Assembly: GCA_017861495.1 (NCBI GenBank) | Contig: JAGFXW010000042.1 | Span: 1 to 14,862, forward strand | Reading direction: 5' to 3' | Source of the DNA: Bacillota bacterium | Lineage (GTDB): Bacteria; Bacillota_C; Negativicutes; CTSoil-072 | DNA length: 14,862 nucleotides | Shown here: in pieces, positions 13,858-14,862 of the stretch | How positions within the stretch are numbered: position 1 is the first letter of the stretch | Layout of the letters: every line of letters starts with the position of its first letter | Notes under the pieces: model-generated | Told to the model about the DNA's origin: nothing | Database searches by the model: none | What the model saw: only the letters and a program-made list of their open reading frames with translations | Position numbers and translations under genes: made by a program

Positions 13858-14862
13858 TTATATATCCAGATTTTTTACAGTATGGGCATAATCTTCAATA
13901 AACTTTCGCCGCGGTTCCACTTTATCGCCCATCAACACGGAAAATATTTCATCGGCATCAATGGCATCTTCCATCGTCACCTGCAGAACAGTCCGGCCTT
14001 CCGGATTCATGGTAGTTTCCCATAATTGCTCCGGGTTCATTTCCCCTAATCCTTTGTAACGTTGGACCGTAATTCCGTCTTTGCCAATTCTCTTTAATAA
14101 TTGGTCCAATTCCCTATCACTGTATAAATACCATTGCTCCCGGCCTTTTTTCACAAGGTATAATGGCGGTTGCGCGATATAAACACGGCCATTTTGCAGC
14201 AAAGGCTGCATATGCCGATAGAAGAACGTCAAAAGTAACGTTCGGATGTGGGCCCCATCGACATCCGCATCCGTCATAATAATTATTTTCCCGTAACGGC
14301 TTTTTTCAATATCAAAATCTTCGCCAATACCACTGCCAAACGCAGTAACCATGGCACGAATTTCTGCATTGCCCAGCATTTTATCCATGCGGGCTTTCTC
14401 GACATTCAAAATTTTACCGCGCAACGGTAAAATCGCCTGAAAACGGCGGTCACGGCCTTGTTTCGCCGAACCTCCTGCCGAATCGCCCCGGGTGAGATCG
14501 CGCGCTTTGCGGGCTGCTTCCCGCGCACGGGAAGCCATCAGTGATTTTTCAATAATTTTCTTCGTCACTGCCGGATTTTCTTCAAAAAATTCATTTAAGC
14601 CAGCTGACAATAAATTGTCAACAATGCCGCGGACTTCACTGTTACCCAACTTTGTCTTCGTTTGGCCTTCAAATTGCGGTTCACGAATTTTAAGACTGAT
14701 CACGGCAGACAAACCTTCGCGGATATCTTCTCCGCTTAAATTTTCCTCATTGTCCTTTAACACATTATATTTGCGGGCAAAATCATTCATCGTCCGGGTC
14801 ATGGCGATTTTAAAGCCGCTAAGATGGGTTCCGCCTTCTTGCGTGTTGATATTATTGACAAA
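13858..14862 (-). CDS. gyrB: DNA gyrase/topoisomerase subunit B, C-terminal part, with an internal TOPRIM deletion
   Basis: The 334 visible residues match the end of the GyrB transducer domain, the TOPRIM domain and the C-terminal tail. Motifs present are the TOPRIM metal-binding [19 protein letters not shown], and [13 protein letters not shown] ending in VKNLDI. Oddly, LTR (codons 123-125 of the visible part) is followed directly by [11 protein letters not shown]. In Bacillus subtilis GyrB about 31 residues lie between these points, including the LPGKLADC segment and the Glu of EGDSAGG. That Glu is the TOPRIM general acid/base, and Arg stands in its place here. The reading frame is otherwise intact. 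The protein may be a degenerate extra copy, a specialised paralogue or an assembly error. The start lies beyond base 14862. Confidence 0.88.
   Translation of the reverse strand, partial: FVNNINTQEGGTHLSGFKIAMTRTMNDFARKYNVLKDNEENLSGEDIREGLSAVISLKIREPQFEGQTKTKLGNSEVRGIVDNLLSAGLNEFFEENPAVTKKIIEKSLMASRAREAARKARDLTRGDSAGGSAKQGRDRRFQAILPLRGKILNVEKARMDKMLGNAEIRAMVTAFGSGIGEDFDIEKSRYGKIIIMTDADVDGAHIRTLLLTFFYRHMQPLLQNGRVYIAQPPLYLVKKGREQWYLYSDRELDQLLKRIGKDGITVQRYKGLGEMNPEQLWETTMNPEGRTVLQVTMEDAIDADEIFSVLMGDKVEPRRKFIEDYAHTVKNLDI

Overview
The window looks like a chromosomal stretch of a strictly anaerobic, low- to mid-GC Bacillota. A Sporomusa-type Negativicute or a clostridial relative is my best guess, and this is inference only. 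The reasons are strong Shine-Dalgarno sites (GGAGGG, GAGGGGG), Bacillota-like GyrB sequence, and oxygen-sensitive ferredoxin-linked enzymes (pyruvate:ferredoxin oxidoreductase, 4-hydroxybutyryl-CoA dehydratase family, aldehyde:ferredoxin oxidoreductase). Every gene I accept is on the minus strand, so transcription runs from high to low coordinates.

Layout in transcription order. (1) 14862-13858: the C-terminal 334 residues of a GyrB-type topoisomerase subunit, which has lost about 31 residues of its TOPRIM domain including the conserved glutamate. (2) 13857-13496: AT-rich spacer with two long hairpins. (3) 13495-12668: an IclR-family regulator. (4) 12667-12307: a promoter region with three GAAC-WWW-GTTC palindromes, the probable IclR operators. 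(5) 12306-8788 and 8767-7319: pyruvate:ferredoxin oxidoreductase and a 4-hydroxybutyryl-CoA dehydratase/vinylacetyl-CoA isomerase homologue, 20 bp apart, one operon. (6) 7318-6896: gene-free spacer with a candidate promoter and an 11-bp inverted pair. (7) 6895-5588: an anion:cation-symporter-type MFS transporter. (8) 5587-5335: spacer with a 13-bp perfect inverted repeat. (9) 5334-1488: glcE-glcF-glcD, overlapping genes for a three-subunit 2-hydroxyacid oxidoreductase. (10) 1422-1053: a small unit with its own sigma-A-like promoter, a short frameshifted ORF and an intrinsic terminator. (11) 1032-697: a control region with an inverted repeat placed like an enhancer site, a 24-bp palindrome, a consensus sigma-54 (-24/-12) promoter, a structured leader and an intrinsic terminator. 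(12) 696-1: the N-terminal third of an aldehyde:ferredoxin oxidoreductase, cut off by the window edge.

How the genes may work together (inference): the transporter would import a carboxylate, GlcDEF would oxidise a 2-hydroxyacid to a 2-oxoacid, and PFOR would convert the 2-oxoacid to acyl-CoA plus reduced ferredoxin. The 4-hydroxybutyryl-CoA dehydratase homologue would feed crotonyl-CoA into butyrate-type metabolism, and the aldehyde oxidoreductase would interconvert acids and aldehydes with ferredoxin. IclR would control at least the PFOR operon. The aldehyde oxidoreductase appears to have its own sigma-54 and RNA-level control. The points most worth following up are the sigma-54/leader/terminator arrangement, the IclR operator array, and the GyrB lacking its TOPRIM glutamate.
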